From contig JAODNJ010000308.1 in assembly GCA_025465155.1 (NCBI GenBank), positions 1 through 38,898 on the forward strand: a stretch of 38,898 nucleotides of DNA, given 5' to 3'. The notes beneath the pieces are model-generated. The model worked only from the letters and a program-made list of their open reading frames with translations, searched no databases and was not told the DNA's origin. Position numbers and translations under genes: made by a program. Origin of the DNA: Frankiales bacterium (GTDB lineage Bacteria; Actinomycetota; Actinomycetes; Mycobacteriales; Geodermatophilaceae). Positions 27,606 through 36,177 of this stretch are shown one piece after another (the stretch's first letter is position 1; the number at the start of each line of letters is the position of its first letter).

Positions 27606-29273
27606 TCAGCGGAAGATGATGTTCAGGGCGATGACGAGCACCAGCGAGATGCCGGCCAGCTTCGTCGGCGACTGGTACCAGGGCAGCCGATGCGCCTCCG
27701 GGTCGGTGCGGACCTCCTTCGGCGTCTCCGAGTAGACCAGCCCGGCCAGTTCCTCGGCCGGCTTCGGCCGGGTCACCAGGCTCACCGCGACGCTGACCAG
27801 GATGTCGACGACGAACGCGACACTGGCGGCCACGAAGCTGGCGCCCTGGCCGTGCACGCCGATCACCTTCGTCACGCTCAACACGAACACGAGCAGCGCG
27901 GTGAGCGAGCCGGAGACCAGCCCGGCCCACCCGGCGGTCGACGTCATCCGCTTCCAGAACATGCCCAGGATGAAGGTGGCGAACAGCGGGGCGTTGAAGA
28001 TGCCGAACAGCGTCTGGAGGTAGTCCATCAGGTTGCTGAAGTTGCCCGCGATCAGCGCGGTCCCGATGGCGACCACCGTCGCGCCCAACGTGGCCCAGCG
28101 GCCGACGTTCAGGTAATGGCCGTCGGACCGCTCCTTTTTCACGTACTGCTGCCACAGGTCGTAGCTGAAGACCGTGTTGAAGGCCGAGATGTTCGCCGCC
28201 ATGCCGGCCATGAAGGCGGCGAGCAACCCGGCGATGGCGAGGCCCAGCAGGCCGTTGGGCAGCACGTCGCGGATCAGCCCGAGCAGCGCCTGGTTGTAGG
28301 TGAGCGGGCTCGGCTGTCCCGCCTTCAGCTTGGTGATCTCGGGAACCAGGACGCCGGCGATCATGCCGGGGATGACCACGATGAACGGCACGAACATCTT
28401 CGGGAACGAGCCGATGACGGGCGTGGCACGGGCAGCCGACATCGACTTCGTGGCCATGGCGCGCTGGACCTCGACGAAGTTCGTCGTCCAGTAGCCGAAG
28501 GAGAGCACGAAGCCGAGGCCGAAGACGATCCCGATGACCGACAGGACCGGGTTGGTGAAGGTCGTCAGCTGCTCGCCGGGCCATGACCTGAGCTGCTCGG
28601 CTCCGCCCCCGGGCGCGTGCCGCACCTTGTCGATGAACCCGCCGATGCCGCCGACCCGGTGCAGACCGATGAGGGTCAACGGCAGCAGCGCCGCCACGAT
28701 GACGAAGAACTGCAGGACCTCGTTGTAGATGGCAGCCGACAGCCCGCCCAGGGTGATGTAGCTCAGGACGACGGCCGCGGCGACGACCAGTGAGATCCAC
28801 AGCGGCCAGCCGAGCAGCGCGTTCACGATGCTGGCCAGCAGGTACAGGTTGATCCCGGCGATCAGGATCTGGGCGACGGCGAAGCTGATCGCGTTGACCA
28901 GGTGGGCGCCGGGGCCGAAGCGCCGCCGCATGAACTCCGGGACGCTGCGGACCTTCGACCCGTAGTAGAAGGGCATCATCACGACGCCCAGGAAGAGCAT
29001 CGCGGGGACCGCGCCGATCCAGAAGTAGTGCATGGTCGGCATGCCGTACTGGGCACCGTTCGCCGACATCCCGGCGATCTCGACCGCGCCGAGGTTGGCC
29101 GAGATGAAGGCCAGTCCGGTCACCCACGCGGGCAGCGACCGGCCGGACAGGAAGAAGTCCAGGCTGTCGGACACCCGCCGCCGGGCGGCGAAGCCGATCA
29201 TCAGCACCACGCCGAAGTAGACGACGACCAGGGCGTAGTCCACCCAGTTCGCGTTGAGTCGGAGCGCGTTCAC
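27606..29273 (-). CDS. Sodium:solute symporter family transporter (probable galactose/sugar uptake)
   Basis: A 555-residue SSS-family (SGLT-like) permease with about 13-14 membrane helices. The start VDYALVVVYFGVVLMIGFAA and the first-helix motif SLPAWVTGLAFISANLGAVE are typical of the sugar branch, as are GMSANGAQYGMPTMHYFWIG, RRRFGPGAHLVNAISF, ITLGGLSAAIYNEVLQF (the SGLT-like GG-S-A motif) and FGYWTTNFVEVQRAMA. The GTG at 29273 has GAGGAGG upstream. It lies 27 bases after galK and before the small membrane protein, so sodium-driven galactose import is the obvious role, although substrate specificity cannot be read from sequence. Confidence 0.92.
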   Translation of the reverse strand: MNALRLNANWVDYALVVVYFGVVLMIGFAARRRVSDSLDFFLSGRSLPAWVTGLAFISANLGAVEIAGMSANGAQYGMPTMHYFWIGAVPAMLFLGVVMMPFYYGSKVRSVPEFMRRRFGPGAHLVNAISFAVAQILIAGINLYLLASIVNALLGWPLWISLVVAAAVVLSYITLGGLSAAIYNEVLQFFVIVAALLPLTLIGLHRVGGIGGFIDKVRHAPGGGAEQLRSWPGEQLTTFTNPVLSVIGIVFGLGFVLSFGYWTTNFVEVQRAMATKSMSAARATPVIGSFPKMFVPFIVVIPGMIAGVLVPEITKLKAGQPSPLTYNQALLGLIRDVLPNGLLGLAIAGLLAAFMAGMAANISAFNTVFSYDLWQQYVKKERSDGHYLNVGRWATLGATVVAIGTALIAGNFSNLMDYLQTLFGIFNAPLFATFILGMFWKRMTSTAGWAGLVSGSLTALLVFVLSVTKVIGVHGQGASFVAASVAFVVDILVSVAVSLVTRPKPAEELAGLVYSETPKEVRTDPEAHRLPWYQSPTKLAGISLVLVIALNIIFR

Positions 29274-29300
29274 GGGATCCCTCCTCGGGGCTGGAGCGGG

Positions 29301-30464
29301 TCAGGCAAGTCGGCGGGCCCCGTCGGAGGGGACGGCGCGGAACGTGCGCGGCGGACCGTCGCCGCCGGCGGCGAAGCGGGCGGCGACAGCGGCCTCGATG
29401 CGGTCGGTGGCGTCATCGTCGGCCAGCGCGATGACGCTGCCCCCGAAGCCGCCGCCGACCATCCGGGCGCCGTGGGCTCCCGCGTCGAGCGCGGCCTCGA
29501 CGGTGGCGTCGAGCAGCGGCGTGGAGATCTCGAAGTCGTCCCGGAGCGATTCGTGCCCGGCGGTGAGGATCGGCCCGATGGCCCGGGGATCGGCGCTCTC
29601 CCGCAGCGTGGCGACGACCCGGAGGACGCGCGCGTCCTCGGTCACGACGTGACGGGCGCGGCGGAGGAACACCCGGCCCTCCGGTGTGCCGTCGTCGAGC
29701 GGGACGAGTGCCGCGACGTCGGGGACTTCCCGGAGCAGCTCCACGCCGAGGCGCTGCGCCGCCTGCTCGCACTCCTTGCGCCGGTCGCCGTACCCGCCGT
29801 CGGCATGGGAGTGCGTCGTCCCCGTGTCGATGACCAGCAGGGCCAGCCCCGCCGCGGCGAGATCGAAGGGAACCTGCTCGCTGCTGCGGTCGCGGGTGTC
29901 GAGGAACAGCGCCGAGCCTGCGCGGCACAGCAGGGCGGCGGACTGGTCGAGGATGCCGGTGGGTGCCCCCACGTAGTCGTTCTCGGCCCGGCGGGCGATG
30001 TCGACCAGCTGCTCGCGGGAGAGCTCGGGCCGGATCAGGTCGCGCAGCCCCAGGGCGACCGAGCAGGAGAGCGCGGCCGACGACGACAGCCCGGCCCCGG
30101 CGGGGACGTCGCCGTCGACGACGACGCTGAGCCCCCCGTCGGACGCAACCGCATCCCGCAGCTCGGCGACGACGCCGGCGACGTAACCGCCCCAGCCCGG
30201 CGGGGTGCCCGGACGCAGGTCCGCGAGACCGAGCTCGGCGTCCTCGTCGGGATGCTGCAGCGAGGCCAGCGCCAGCCGGCCGTCGCCGCGCCGGCCGATC
30301 GCCGCCCGGGTCGTGTGCGGCAGCGCGACGGGGAGCACGAACCCGCCGTTGTAGTCGGTATGCTCGCCGATGACGTTCGCCCTGCCCGGCGCGGCCCAGA
30401 CCCCCTCAGGGTCGGCGCCGAACCGGTCACGGAACGCCGCAGTGACCCGCTCGATCCCGGTCAT
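29301..30464 (-). CDS. galK: Galactokinase
   Basis: GHMP kinase that phosphorylates galactose to galactose 1-phosphate, the entry to the Leloir pathway. The 387-residue protein has the galactokinase signature PGRANVIGEHTDYNGG at residues 26-41, the ATP-binding GDVPAGAGLSSSAALSCSVA, ENDYVGAPTGILDQSAALL with the catalytic Asp, and MVGGGFGGSVIALA near the C-terminus. The ATG at 30464 overlaps the galT stop as ATGA. The longer frame to 30608 is inside galT. With galT and the symporter it forms a galactose uptake and activation operon; galE is not in the window. Confidence 0.97.
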   Translation of the reverse strand: MTGIERVTAAFRDRFGADPEGVWAAPGRANVIGEHTDYNGGFVLPVALPHTTRAAIGRRGDGRLALASLQHPDEDAELGLADLRPGTPPGWGGYVAGVVAELRDAVASDGGLSVVVDGDVPAGAGLSSSAALSCSVALGLRDLIRPELSREQLVDIARRAENDYVGAPTGILDQSAALLCRAGSALFLDTRDRSSEQVPFDLAAAGLALLVIDTGTTHSHADGGYGDRRKECEQAAQRLGVELLREVPDVAALVPLDDGTPEGRVFLRRARHVVTEDARVLRVVATLRESADPRAIGPILTAGHESLRDDFEISTPLLDATVEAALDAGAHGARMVGGGFGGSVIALADDDATDRIEAAVAARFAAGGDGPPRTFRAVPSDGARRLA

Positions 30465-31552
30465 GCCACCACGACGGCACGCAACTGCTCCGCGACGTCC
30501 TCCGGGTTGGTGTCCGTGATGAACGCGCCCATGCCGGACTCCGAGCCGGCCAGGTACTTCAGCTTCCCGGGCGCGCGTCGGATGGAGAACAGCTGCAGGT
30601 GCAGCCACCAGTCCTCCCGGCCGTCGTTCACCGGCGCCTGGTTCCAGGAGGCGATGTAGGGCATGGGGGTGTCGAAGCGGCGGGCGAAACGGCCGAGCAC
30701 GTCGAGATAGACCCGCACGAAGGCGTCGCGCTCCTCACCGGTCAGCGCGGGGATGTCGGGCACCCGGCGGTGCGGGAACAGCTGGACCTCGTACGGCCAT
30801 CGGGCGGCGGCCGGCACGAACGCCGTCCAGTGCCCGTTGGCGCACACCACCCGCGGTCCACTGCGCTCGCTCCCGACGACCTCGGCGAAGAGGTCTCCCC
30901 CGGAGGTCTCACGGTGCCGGCGCACGGTGCGCAGCACCGAGGCCGCGCGCGGTGGCACGTAGGGGTAGGCGTAGATCTGGCCGTGCGGGTGCGAGAGGGT
31001 GACGCCGATCTCCTCGCCGTGGTTCTCGAACGGGAAGACGTACTCGACCCCGTCGATGGCCGAGAGCTCGGCGGTCCGGTCGGCCCAGACGTCGACCACC
31101 AGGCGCGCCCGGTCGTGGCCGAGTTCGGCGAAGACGCGATCGTGCTGGTCGGTGAAGCAGACGACCTCGCAGCGGCCGAACCCCGGACGCAGCCGTGCCA
31201 GGGGCGCACCCGGCGCCGTCGGCGGCACCTCGCGTTCGACCTCGGTGGCCAGCGACGGGAACCTGTTCTCGAAGACGACGACCTGGTAGGAGCTGTCCGG
31301 GATCTCGGTCGGGCGGCCCGGCCGCGACGGGTCCAGCGGGCACTCGTCGGGCGGCGGGAGGAAGGTCCGGCTCTGCCGGTGCGAGGCGATGGCGACCCAC
31401 TCGCCGAGCAGGGCGTCGTAGCGCAACTGGGAGTGCGTGCTGACCGGCGGGAGGTCGCGGGTGTCCTGCGCGTCGTGCGCCCGCGGGCTGCGGTCGTCGT
31501 CGAAATAGAGGATCTCTCGGCCGTCGGCCAGCCGCCGACTCGTCCGGATCAC
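30461..31552 (-). CDS. galT: Galactose-1-phosphate uridylyltransferase
   Basis: GalT exchanges UMP between UDP-glucose and galactose 1-phosphate. The 363-residue protein carries EWVAIASHRQSRTFLPP, VVVFENRFPSLATE, GRCEVVCFTDQHD and the active-site LSHPHGQIYAYPY, where H190 is the uridylylated nucleophile and H188 a metal ligand. At the place of the usual CxxC zinc pair it has C71-P-L-D74, so one Cys is replaced by Asp. The GTG at 31552 has GGAGGGG about 9 bases upstream. It is the first gene of the operon; its upstream 165 bases hold a possible promoter. Confidence 0.97.
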   Translation of the reverse strand: MIRTSRRLADGREILYFDDDRSPRAHDAQDTRDLPPVSTHSQLRYDALLGEWVAIASHRQSRTFLPPPDECPLDPSRPGRPTEIPDSSYQVVVFENRFPSLATEVEREVPPTAPGAPLARLRPGFGRCEVVCFTDQHDRVFAELGHDRARLVVDVWADRTAELSAIDGVEYVFPFENHGEEIGVTLSHPHGQIYAYPYVPPRAASVLRTVRRHRETSGGDLFAEVVGSERSGPRVVCANGHWTAFVPAAARWPYEVQLFPHRRVPDIPALTGEERDAFVRVYLDVLGRFARRFDTPMPYIASWNQAPVNDGREDWWLHLQLFSIRRAPGKLKYLAGSESGMGAFITDTNPEDVAEQLRAVVVA

Positions 31553-31616
31553 CGTGTTCCGCCCCTCCGACGCCCCCTCCGCCCCGGCCGCCCGGCGTCA
31601 GAGAGCGACGCGGTCG

Positions 31617-31622
31617 ACGCTA
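31617..31622 (-). promoter_or_regulatory. Candidate -10 box of the galactose operon
   Basis: Minus-strand TAGCGT, the best TANNNT match between galT and the tRNA terminator, leaving a leader of about 60 bases with the galT ribosome site. No -35 or sugar-regulator operator is obvious nearby. Inference. Confidence 0.25.
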
Positions 31623-31717
31623 GCTCCGGTCGCGATCTTGGGCCACTCGGAGGCCGGCCGCCGCCGGGGGCACCCGGACGGGGACACGGGGGTGCCGGCC
31701 GGAGGCCGTGGAACGGC

Positions 31718-31750
31718 GAGAGCCCCCGACCGGATCGGTCGGGGGCTCTC
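31718..31750 (-). terminator. Strong hairpin terminator after tRNA-Glu
   Basis: A perfect 15-base inverted repeat, GAGAGCCCCCGACCG and CGGTCGGGGGCTCTC, around a GAT centre, starting 9 bases after the 3' end of tRNA-Glu. No T run follows on the minus strand, which is common in actinobacterial terminators. It separates the gltX-tRNA unit from the galactose operon. Confidence 0.8.
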
Positions 31751-31758
31751 GCACGGTG

Positions 31759-31831
31759 TAGCCCCGAAGGGATTCGAACCCTCGCTACCGCCGTGAGAGG
31801 GCGGCGTCCTGGGCCGCTAGACGACGGGGCC
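31759..31831 (-). tRNA. tRNA-Glu (CTC anticodon)
   Basis: A 73-base tRNA starting GGCCCCGTCGTCTAGC and ending CGGGGCTA. The cloverleaf folds fully: 7-base acceptor stem with a G-U first pair as usual for tRNA-Glu, D arm, anticodon stem CCGCC/GGCGG with loop CTCTCAC (anticodon CTC, complementary to 31795-31797), and T arm GAGGG-TTCGAAT-CCCTT. CCA is not encoded. It follows tRNA-Gln and gltX. Confidence 0.97.
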
Positions 31832-31894
31832 GTGCCGTGCTGCCGGGCCGGAACCCGGCGGCGGGTGCTGCAGTGAGGAGGTGACGCTTCCTCG

Positions 31895-31966
31895 CTGGGG
31901 TACCAGGACTCGAACCTAGACTAACGGAACCAGAAACCGTCGGGCTGCCAATTACCCCATACCCCA
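31895..31966 (-). tRNA. tRNA-Gln (CTG anticodon)
   Basis: A 72-base tRNA with a perfect 7-base acceptor stem (TGGGGTA/TACCCCA) and discriminator G, the D-arm start TGGGGTAATTGGCAG, anticodon CTG in GGTTTCTGGTTCC, and T loop GGTTCGAGTCC. CCA is not encoded. Its first 15 bases are also the last four codons and stop of the CPBP protease gene. Many actinobacteria load this tRNA through GltX and the GatCAB amidotransferase. Confidence 0.96.
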
Positions 31967-33061
31967 AGGGCTGTTCGGCGCCTCGCGGCGCCAGGGAGAC
32001 ACGATACCTGACGCATCCGGGTGGGATGGCACGACCCCCGGGCGCAGGTCCACGGCGGCAGTCGTGAGATCCGGCCGCACCCGGCGACGGAGCACCGCGA
32101 CCAGTGCGACGTAGCCGGCCAGCGCAAGCACCGTCAGCACGACATCGAGCGCCCCGGCTCCCGGCACGCCGTCGGTGGTCGCGCTCTCCCCCAGTGCCCC
32201 GGCCAGGACGAACACCAGCACGTTGTTGACCGTGTGCAGGGCGATCGCCGCCTCGAGGCCGCCGGTCAGGCGGACGACGGCGGAGGCGGCCAGACCCACT
32301 GCGAAGCGGTCCAGGAAGGCGGCCCGGTCCGGAGGCGCGTGCGCGAGCGAGAACAGGATCGCGCTGAGCAGCCCCGCGACGACGGCGCCGATTCGTTCGG
32401 CGCGGAACCAGCCGGCGATCGCCTGGCTCAGGTAACCGCGGAAGACGTACTCCTCGGCCGCCGACTGGAGCGGGGTGGTGAGAAGCACCACGACGAGCAG
32501 CCGGCCGAACTCCGGGACCGGCCCGGTGAACGGCGCACCGAGACCGACCCCGAGCAGGATCGAGAGTGCGATCCCGGGGCCGAGCGTGGCCAGGGCCAGC
32601 ACCGTCCAGGGCAGGAAGAGCCGCCAGCGCAGCCGCCCGCGTACCGAGGACGACCAGCCGATCCGCATCTGGTGCACCGCCGCCCAGACCAGCCATACGA
32701 CCGGGATGGCGACCATGAGCGAGATGTTGGTGACCAGCAGGACCCGCGGGTCGGTGAGGTCCCCGTTCGCCAGCCCGGCCAGGATCCCGCCGCCGGTGCG
32801 CAGGAGCGCGACCACGGCCAGGGCCACGGCCGCGATGGCGCTGACGGCGTAGACGCCGGCGAGGAGCAGCAGGCCCAGGAGCGGCTTCCACCACGCCCAG
32901 GTCCGGGATCTCATGACGTGCAGGAACGGTCGGGGGACGTCGTGCGGTGGCGGCGTGGGCAGCTTCGCCCACGGCGGCGGGTACCCCCGCGGCGGGGGTG
33001 GCGGCCACTGCTGGGGCGGCCACTCGTGGTACGGCCGGTCCTCGGGACCGGGTGTGGTCAT
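31952..33061 (-). CDS. CPBP family intramembrane glutamic endopeptidase
   Basis: A 369-residue membrane protein of the CPBP (CAAX protease and bacteriocin-processing) family. A Pro-rich, Trp/His-containing cytoplasmic start (about residues 1-45) precedes about eight membrane helices. The catalytic motifs are all present: EEYVFR (E203, E204, R208), FSLAH (F237, H241) and HTVNN (H276, N280). Substrate unknown. The ATG at 33061 overlaps the gltX stop as ATGA. The stop TAA lies inside tRNA-Gln, so the last four codons (TGG GGT ATG GGG) are tRNA sequence. The much longer frame upstream is an out-of-phase reading through gltX. Confidence 0.93.
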   Translation of the reverse strand: MTTPGPEDRPYHEWPPQQWPPPPPRGYPPPWAKLPTPPPHDVPRPFLHVMRSRTWAWWKPLLGLLLLAGVYAVSAIAAVALAVVALLRTGGGILAGLANGDLTDPRVLLVTNISLMVAIPVVWLVWAAVHQMRIGWSSSVRGRLRWRLFLPWTVLALATLGPGIALSILLGVGLGAPFTGPVPEFGRLLVVVLLTTPLQSAAEEYVFRGYLSQAIAGWFRAERIGAVVAGLLSAILFSLAHAPPDRAAFLDRFAVGLAASAVVRLTGGLEAAIALHTVNNVLVFVLAGALGESATTDGVPGAGALDVVLTVLALAGYVALVAVLRRRVRPDLTTAAVDLRPGVVPSHPDASGIVSPWRREAPNSPWGMG

Positions 33062-34572
33062 CCTCCGGCGGAGCCGGGGACCAGCCGCCGTGCCGCCGCC
33101 AGCCGGGCGAGCGTGCGCTCGCGCCCGAGCTGCTCCATCGACTCGTACAGCGGCGGTGAGACGGTCCGGCCGCTGATGGCGACACGGACGGGTCCGAACG
33201 CCTGCCGCGGCTTGCGGCCCAGCCCGTCGACGAGCGACTCCTTGAGCGCGGTCTCGATCGCGGGCGCCGTCCACTCGGGGAGGTCGGTGAGCGCGGCGGA
33301 GGCGGCATCGAGCACCTCGGCGGCGTCGGGTCCGGACAGCTGCTTCTCGGCGGCCGCCGGGTCGATCTCCACCTCGTCGGTGAACAGGAAGCCGACCAGC
33401 CCGACCGCGTCGGACAAGACGATCATCCGCTCCTGGGCCAGCGGCGCGATCGCCTCGAGGACCCGCCGCTGCTCGTCCGTCGGCGGGTCGGAGACAAGGC
33501 CCTCCCGGGCGAGGAAGGGCACCACGCGCTCGACGAAGTCCTCCACCGGCAGGGCCCGCAGGTGCGTCGCGTTGATCGCCTCGGCCTTCTTGACGTCGAA
33601 GCGGGCCGGGTTGGGGCTCACCCTGCGCACGTCGAAGGCGGCCACCATCTCCTCCGGCGAGAAGATGTCGCGGTCCTCGGCGATCGACCACCCGAGCAGG
33701 GCGAGGTAGTTCACCATGCCCTCGGGCAGGAAGCCACGCTCGCGGTAGACGTCGAAGTTCGACTGCGGATCGCGCTTGGACAGCTTTTTGTTGCCCTCGC
33801 CCATGACCAGCGGCAGGTGCCCGAAACGGGGCCTGCCCGGCGCGACGCCGATGTCGGTGAGGGCGTCGTAGAGGGCCAGCTGCCGCGGGGTGGAAGGCAG
33901 CAGGTCCTCCCCGCGGAGGACGTCCGTGATGCCCATCAGGGCGTCGTCCACCGGGTTGACGAAGGGGTACAGCGGCACGCCGTTGCCCCGGACCAGGACG
34001 AAGTCGGGCACCGAGCCGGCCGCGAAGCGCACCTCGCCCCGCACGAGGTCGTCCCAGGCCAGGTCGGTGTCGGGCATGCGCAGCCGCAGCACGGGAGCGC
34101 GGCCCTCGGCGCGGAAGGCCGCCTTCTGCTCCTCGGTGAGAAGGCGGTCGGCGTTGTCGTAGCCGAGCTTGGGGTCCTGCCCGGCCGCGAGCCGCCGTGC
34201 CGTGACCTCCTCCGGGGTGGAGAAGGACTCGTATGCGTGACCGGCCTCGAGCAGCCGGGCGGCGACGTCGCGGTAGATCTCGTGGCGCTCCGACTGCCGG
34301 TACGGCCCGTGCGGGCCGCCGACCTCCGGACCCTCGTCCCAGTCGAGCCCGAGCCAGCGCAGGCAGTCGAGCAGATGGCGGTAGGACTCCTCGGAGTCGC
34401 GGGCCGCGTCGGTGTCCTCGATCCGGAAGACGAACCTCCCGCCGGTGTGCCGCGCGTGCGCCCAGTTGAACAGCGCCGCACGCATGACGCCGACGTGCAC
34501 CAGTCCGGTCGGGGAGGGACAGAACCTGGTGGTGACTCCCCCCGACGGGGTGGCCGCGGGATCGGCCGTCAC
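33058..34572 (-). CDS. gltX: Glutamyl-tRNA synthetase
   Basis: Class I synthetase charging tRNA-Glu, probably also tRNA-Gln where GatCAB corrects it. The 504-residue protein opens [20 protein letters not shown] (HIGH motif as HVG), has [57 protein letters not shown] and the KMSKS loop as [10 protein letters not shown], then the anticodon-binding C-terminal part ending near [13 protein letters not shown]. The GTG at 34572 overlaps the FAH gene stop as GTGA. It is followed by the CPBP gene and, strikingly, by tRNA-Gln and tRNA-Glu, its own substrates. Confidence 0.97.
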   Translation of the reverse strand: MTADPAATPSGGVTTRFCPSPTGLVHVGVMRAALFNWAHARHTGGRFVFRIEDTDAARDSEESYRHLLDCLRWLGLDWDEGPEVGGPHGPYRQSERHEIYRDVAARLLEAGHAYESFSTPEEVTARRLAAGQDPKLGYDNADRLLTEEQKAAFRAEGRAPVLRLRMPDTDLAWDDLVRGEVRFAAGSVPDFVLVRGNGVPLYPFVNPVDDALMGITDVLRGEDLLPSTPRQLALYDALTDIGVAPGRPRFGHLPLVMGEGNKKLSKRDPQSNFDVYRERGFLPEGMVNYLALLGWSIAEDRDIFSPEEMVAAFDVRRVSPNPARFDVKKAEAINATHLRALPVEDFVERVVPFLAREGLVSDPPTDEQRRVLEAIAPLAQERMIVLSDAVGLVGFLFTDEVEIDPAAAEKQLSGPDAAEVLDAASAALTDLPEWTAPAIETALKESLVDGLGRKPRQAFGPVRVAISGRTVSPPLYESMEQLGRERTLARLAAARRLVPGSAGG

Positions 34573-35381
34573 CGAGGACCCCCCGCGGTCGACACGGCGT
34601 CGGCCTCCGTGACGACGTTGGACAGCGCACCCAGCGCCTCGATCGTGCACTCGACCCGCTGCCCGGGCCGGATGGGACCGACGCCGGACGGTGTGCCGGT
34701 GAGCACCACGTCGCCCGGGAGCAGCGTCATGATCTGGGAGATGTAGGAGATGAGCGTGGGGATGCCGAACAGCAGCTGGCTGGTCCGGCCGGACTGGCGC
34801 GGCTCGCCGTCCACGGCGCAGGAGATCTCCAGGTCGGCGGGGTCCTTGCCGAGCGCGGCCAGGTCGGTCTCGATCCACGGGCCCAGCGGGCAGAAGGAGT
34901 CGAATCCCTTCGCCCGCGTCCACTGCCCGTCGCTCTTCTGCATGTCGCGCTCGGTGACGTCGTTGCCGATCGTGTAGCCGAAAACGCTGCCCGGGGCCTG
35001 CTCGGGAGTGACATTGCGGGCACCGCGGGCGCCGATGACGACGGCGAGTTCCACCTCGTGATGGACGTTGGTGCTGCCGTGTGGGATCCGGATGGCATCC
35101 CCGGGGCCGATGACGGACGTCGACGGCTTGAGGAACAGCAGTGGCTGCGTGGGTGCGTCGCCGGTGTTCATCTCCTGGACGTGCTCGGCGTAGTTCTTGC
35201 CGACGCCCACCACCTTGCTCGGCAGGATCGGCGACAGGAGACGGACATCCGCGCGGGCGTAGCGGGCGCCGGTGAAAGAGATCTGGCCGAACGGGTGGCC
35301 GTCGATCTGGGCGACCTGACCGTCCCCGTCGAGGACGCCGAAGGACATGCCCTGGGGTGAGGCGAAACGAACGATGCGCAC
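34569..35381 (-). CDS. Fumarylacetoacetate hydrolase (FAH) family protein
   Basis: A 270-residue FAH-family enzyme; members hydrolyse or decarboxylate acylpyruvates and related 2-oxo acids. The fold markers are [52 protein letters not shown] with the metal-binding Glu residues, [14 protein letters not shown], and [20 protein letters not shown]. The substrate is not predictable; acylpyruvase activity is a possibility. Its place directly before gltX is conserved in mycobacteria (Rv2993c). The GTG at 35381 has no ribosome site, but TAGCCT lies 6 bases upstream, so a leaderless transcript covering FAH-gltX-CPBP-tRNAs is likely. Confidence 0.94.
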   Translation of the reverse strand: MRIVRFASPQGMSFGVLDGDGQVAQIDGHPFGQISFTGARYARADVRLLSPILPSKVVGVGKNYAEHVQEMNTGDAPTQPLLFLKPSTSVIGPGDAIRIPHGSTNVHHEVELAVVIGARGARNVTPEQAPGSVFGYTIGNDVTERDMQKSDGQWTRAKGFDSFCPLGPWIETDLAALGKDPADLEISCAVDGEPRQSGRTSQLLFGIPTLISYISQIMTLLPGDVVLTGTPSGVGPIRPGQRVECTIEALGALSNVVTEADAVSTAGGPR

Positions 35382-35387
35382 GCATCG

Positions 35388-35393
35388 AGGCTA
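35388..35393 (-). promoter_or_regulatory. Candidate -10 box of FAH-gltX, leaderless spacing
   Basis: Minus-strand TAGCCT with 6 bases to the GTG at 35381. It faces the TAGCGT at 35431 of the divergent gene, so two mirrored leaderless promoters would lie in the 61-base intergenic region. Inference. Confidence 0.45.
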
Positions 35394-35430
35394 GTCGGCG
35401 TCGCGCGGGGGCCCGCCCCGCCGGTGTCAC

Positions 35431-35436
35431 TAGCGT
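35431..35436 (+). promoter_or_regulatory. Candidate -10 box of the TMEM175-type gene, leaderless spacing
   Basis: TAGCGT with 6 bases (CTGCGC) to the ATG at 35443, no ribosome site. Start of transcription would fall on the A of ATG. Inference. Confidence 0.45.
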
Positions 35437-35442
35437 CTGCGC

Positions 35443-36048
35443 ATGTCGACCGGCCGGATGGAAGCCTTCAGCGACGGCGTCATCGCCATCCTGATCACCG
35501 TCATGGTGCTCGGGCTCCCGGTCCCCCACGGCACGACGTGGGGGGCGTTACGGGACTCGGTTCCCGTGCTGCTCAGCTACGTGCTGAGCTTCGTCTACCT
35601 GGGGATCTACTGGAGCAACCACCACCACATGCTCCAGGCGACCGACCGGGTCAGTGGGCTGATGCTGTGGGCCAACCTGCATCTGCTGTTCTGGCTGTCC
35701 CTGGTCCCGTTCACCACCGAGTGGCTCGGCGAGAACCACTTCGCCGCCACGCCCGCGGCCGCCTACGGCATCGTCCTGCTCGCCGCGGCGATGGCGTACT
35801 TCGCACTCGAGCGGGTGATCATCCGGGACCAGGGAGGGGAGTCCCTGGTGGCCGCGGCCGTCGGGCGCGACCGGAAGGGCAAGGTGTCCCCGCTGCTGTA
35901 CGCCCTGGGTATCGGCCTGTCCTTCGTCAGCCAGTGGCTCGCGATGGCCCTCTTCGCCGGCGTGGCCCTGATGTGGCTGGTTCCCGACCGCCGGATGGAG
36001 CGGACCATCGCCGGGCGGGTGCAGACCACCGGTGAGCCCAGCCCGTGA
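35443..36048 (+). CDS. TMEM175 family (DUF1211) potassium channel-like protein
   Basis: A 201-residue, six-helix membrane protein of the TMEM175 family, bacterial relatives of the lysosomal potassium channel that work as tetramers. The signature [12 protein letters not shown] (RxxxFSD at residues 5-11) begins the pore-lining first helix, followed by [13 protein letters not shown], and [18 protein letters not shown] in the third helix is another family mark. After the second pair of helices there is an IRDQGGES loop, then a final pair ([20 protein letters not shown]). Start ATG 35443 is supported by the RMEAFSD position. It is divergent from the FAH-gltX unit. Confidence 0.92.
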   Translation: MSTGRMEAFSDGVIAILITVMVLGLPVPHGTTWGALRDSVPVLLSYVLSFVYLGIYWSNHHHMLQATDRVSGLMLWANLHLLFWLSLVPFTTEWLGENHFAATPAAAYGIVLLAAAMAYFALERVIIRDQGGESLVAAAVGRDRKGKVSPLLYALGIGLSFVSQWLAMALFAGVALMWLVPDRRMERTIAGRVQTTGEPSP

Positions 36049-36177
36049 GACAGGGACCGCCCGGATGTCCCCCGACCGGGTGAGAACCGGAACGGCGGTG
36101 TGCGGCCGGTCCACCGGGGGTAGAGGGGTCCGGATCGCCGGGCTCAGCGCCCGGCGCCTGAGCTGTCGGGAGGATCC

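Noticed and set aside
31832-31894. Possible third tRNA between tRNA-Gln and tRNA-Glu
   Set aside because: There is a small GCCGGG/CCCGGC hairpin but no T loop or cloverleaf.
31952-34630. Single 892-residue fusion of an Arg-rich domain with the CPBP protease
   Set aside because: The first 520 residues are gltX read out of phase; the protease has its own ATG at 33061.
33058-35529. Fusion of FAH-region sequence with GltX
   Set aside because: The extension is the FAH gene in the wrong phase; GltX starts at 34572 with a GTGA overlap.
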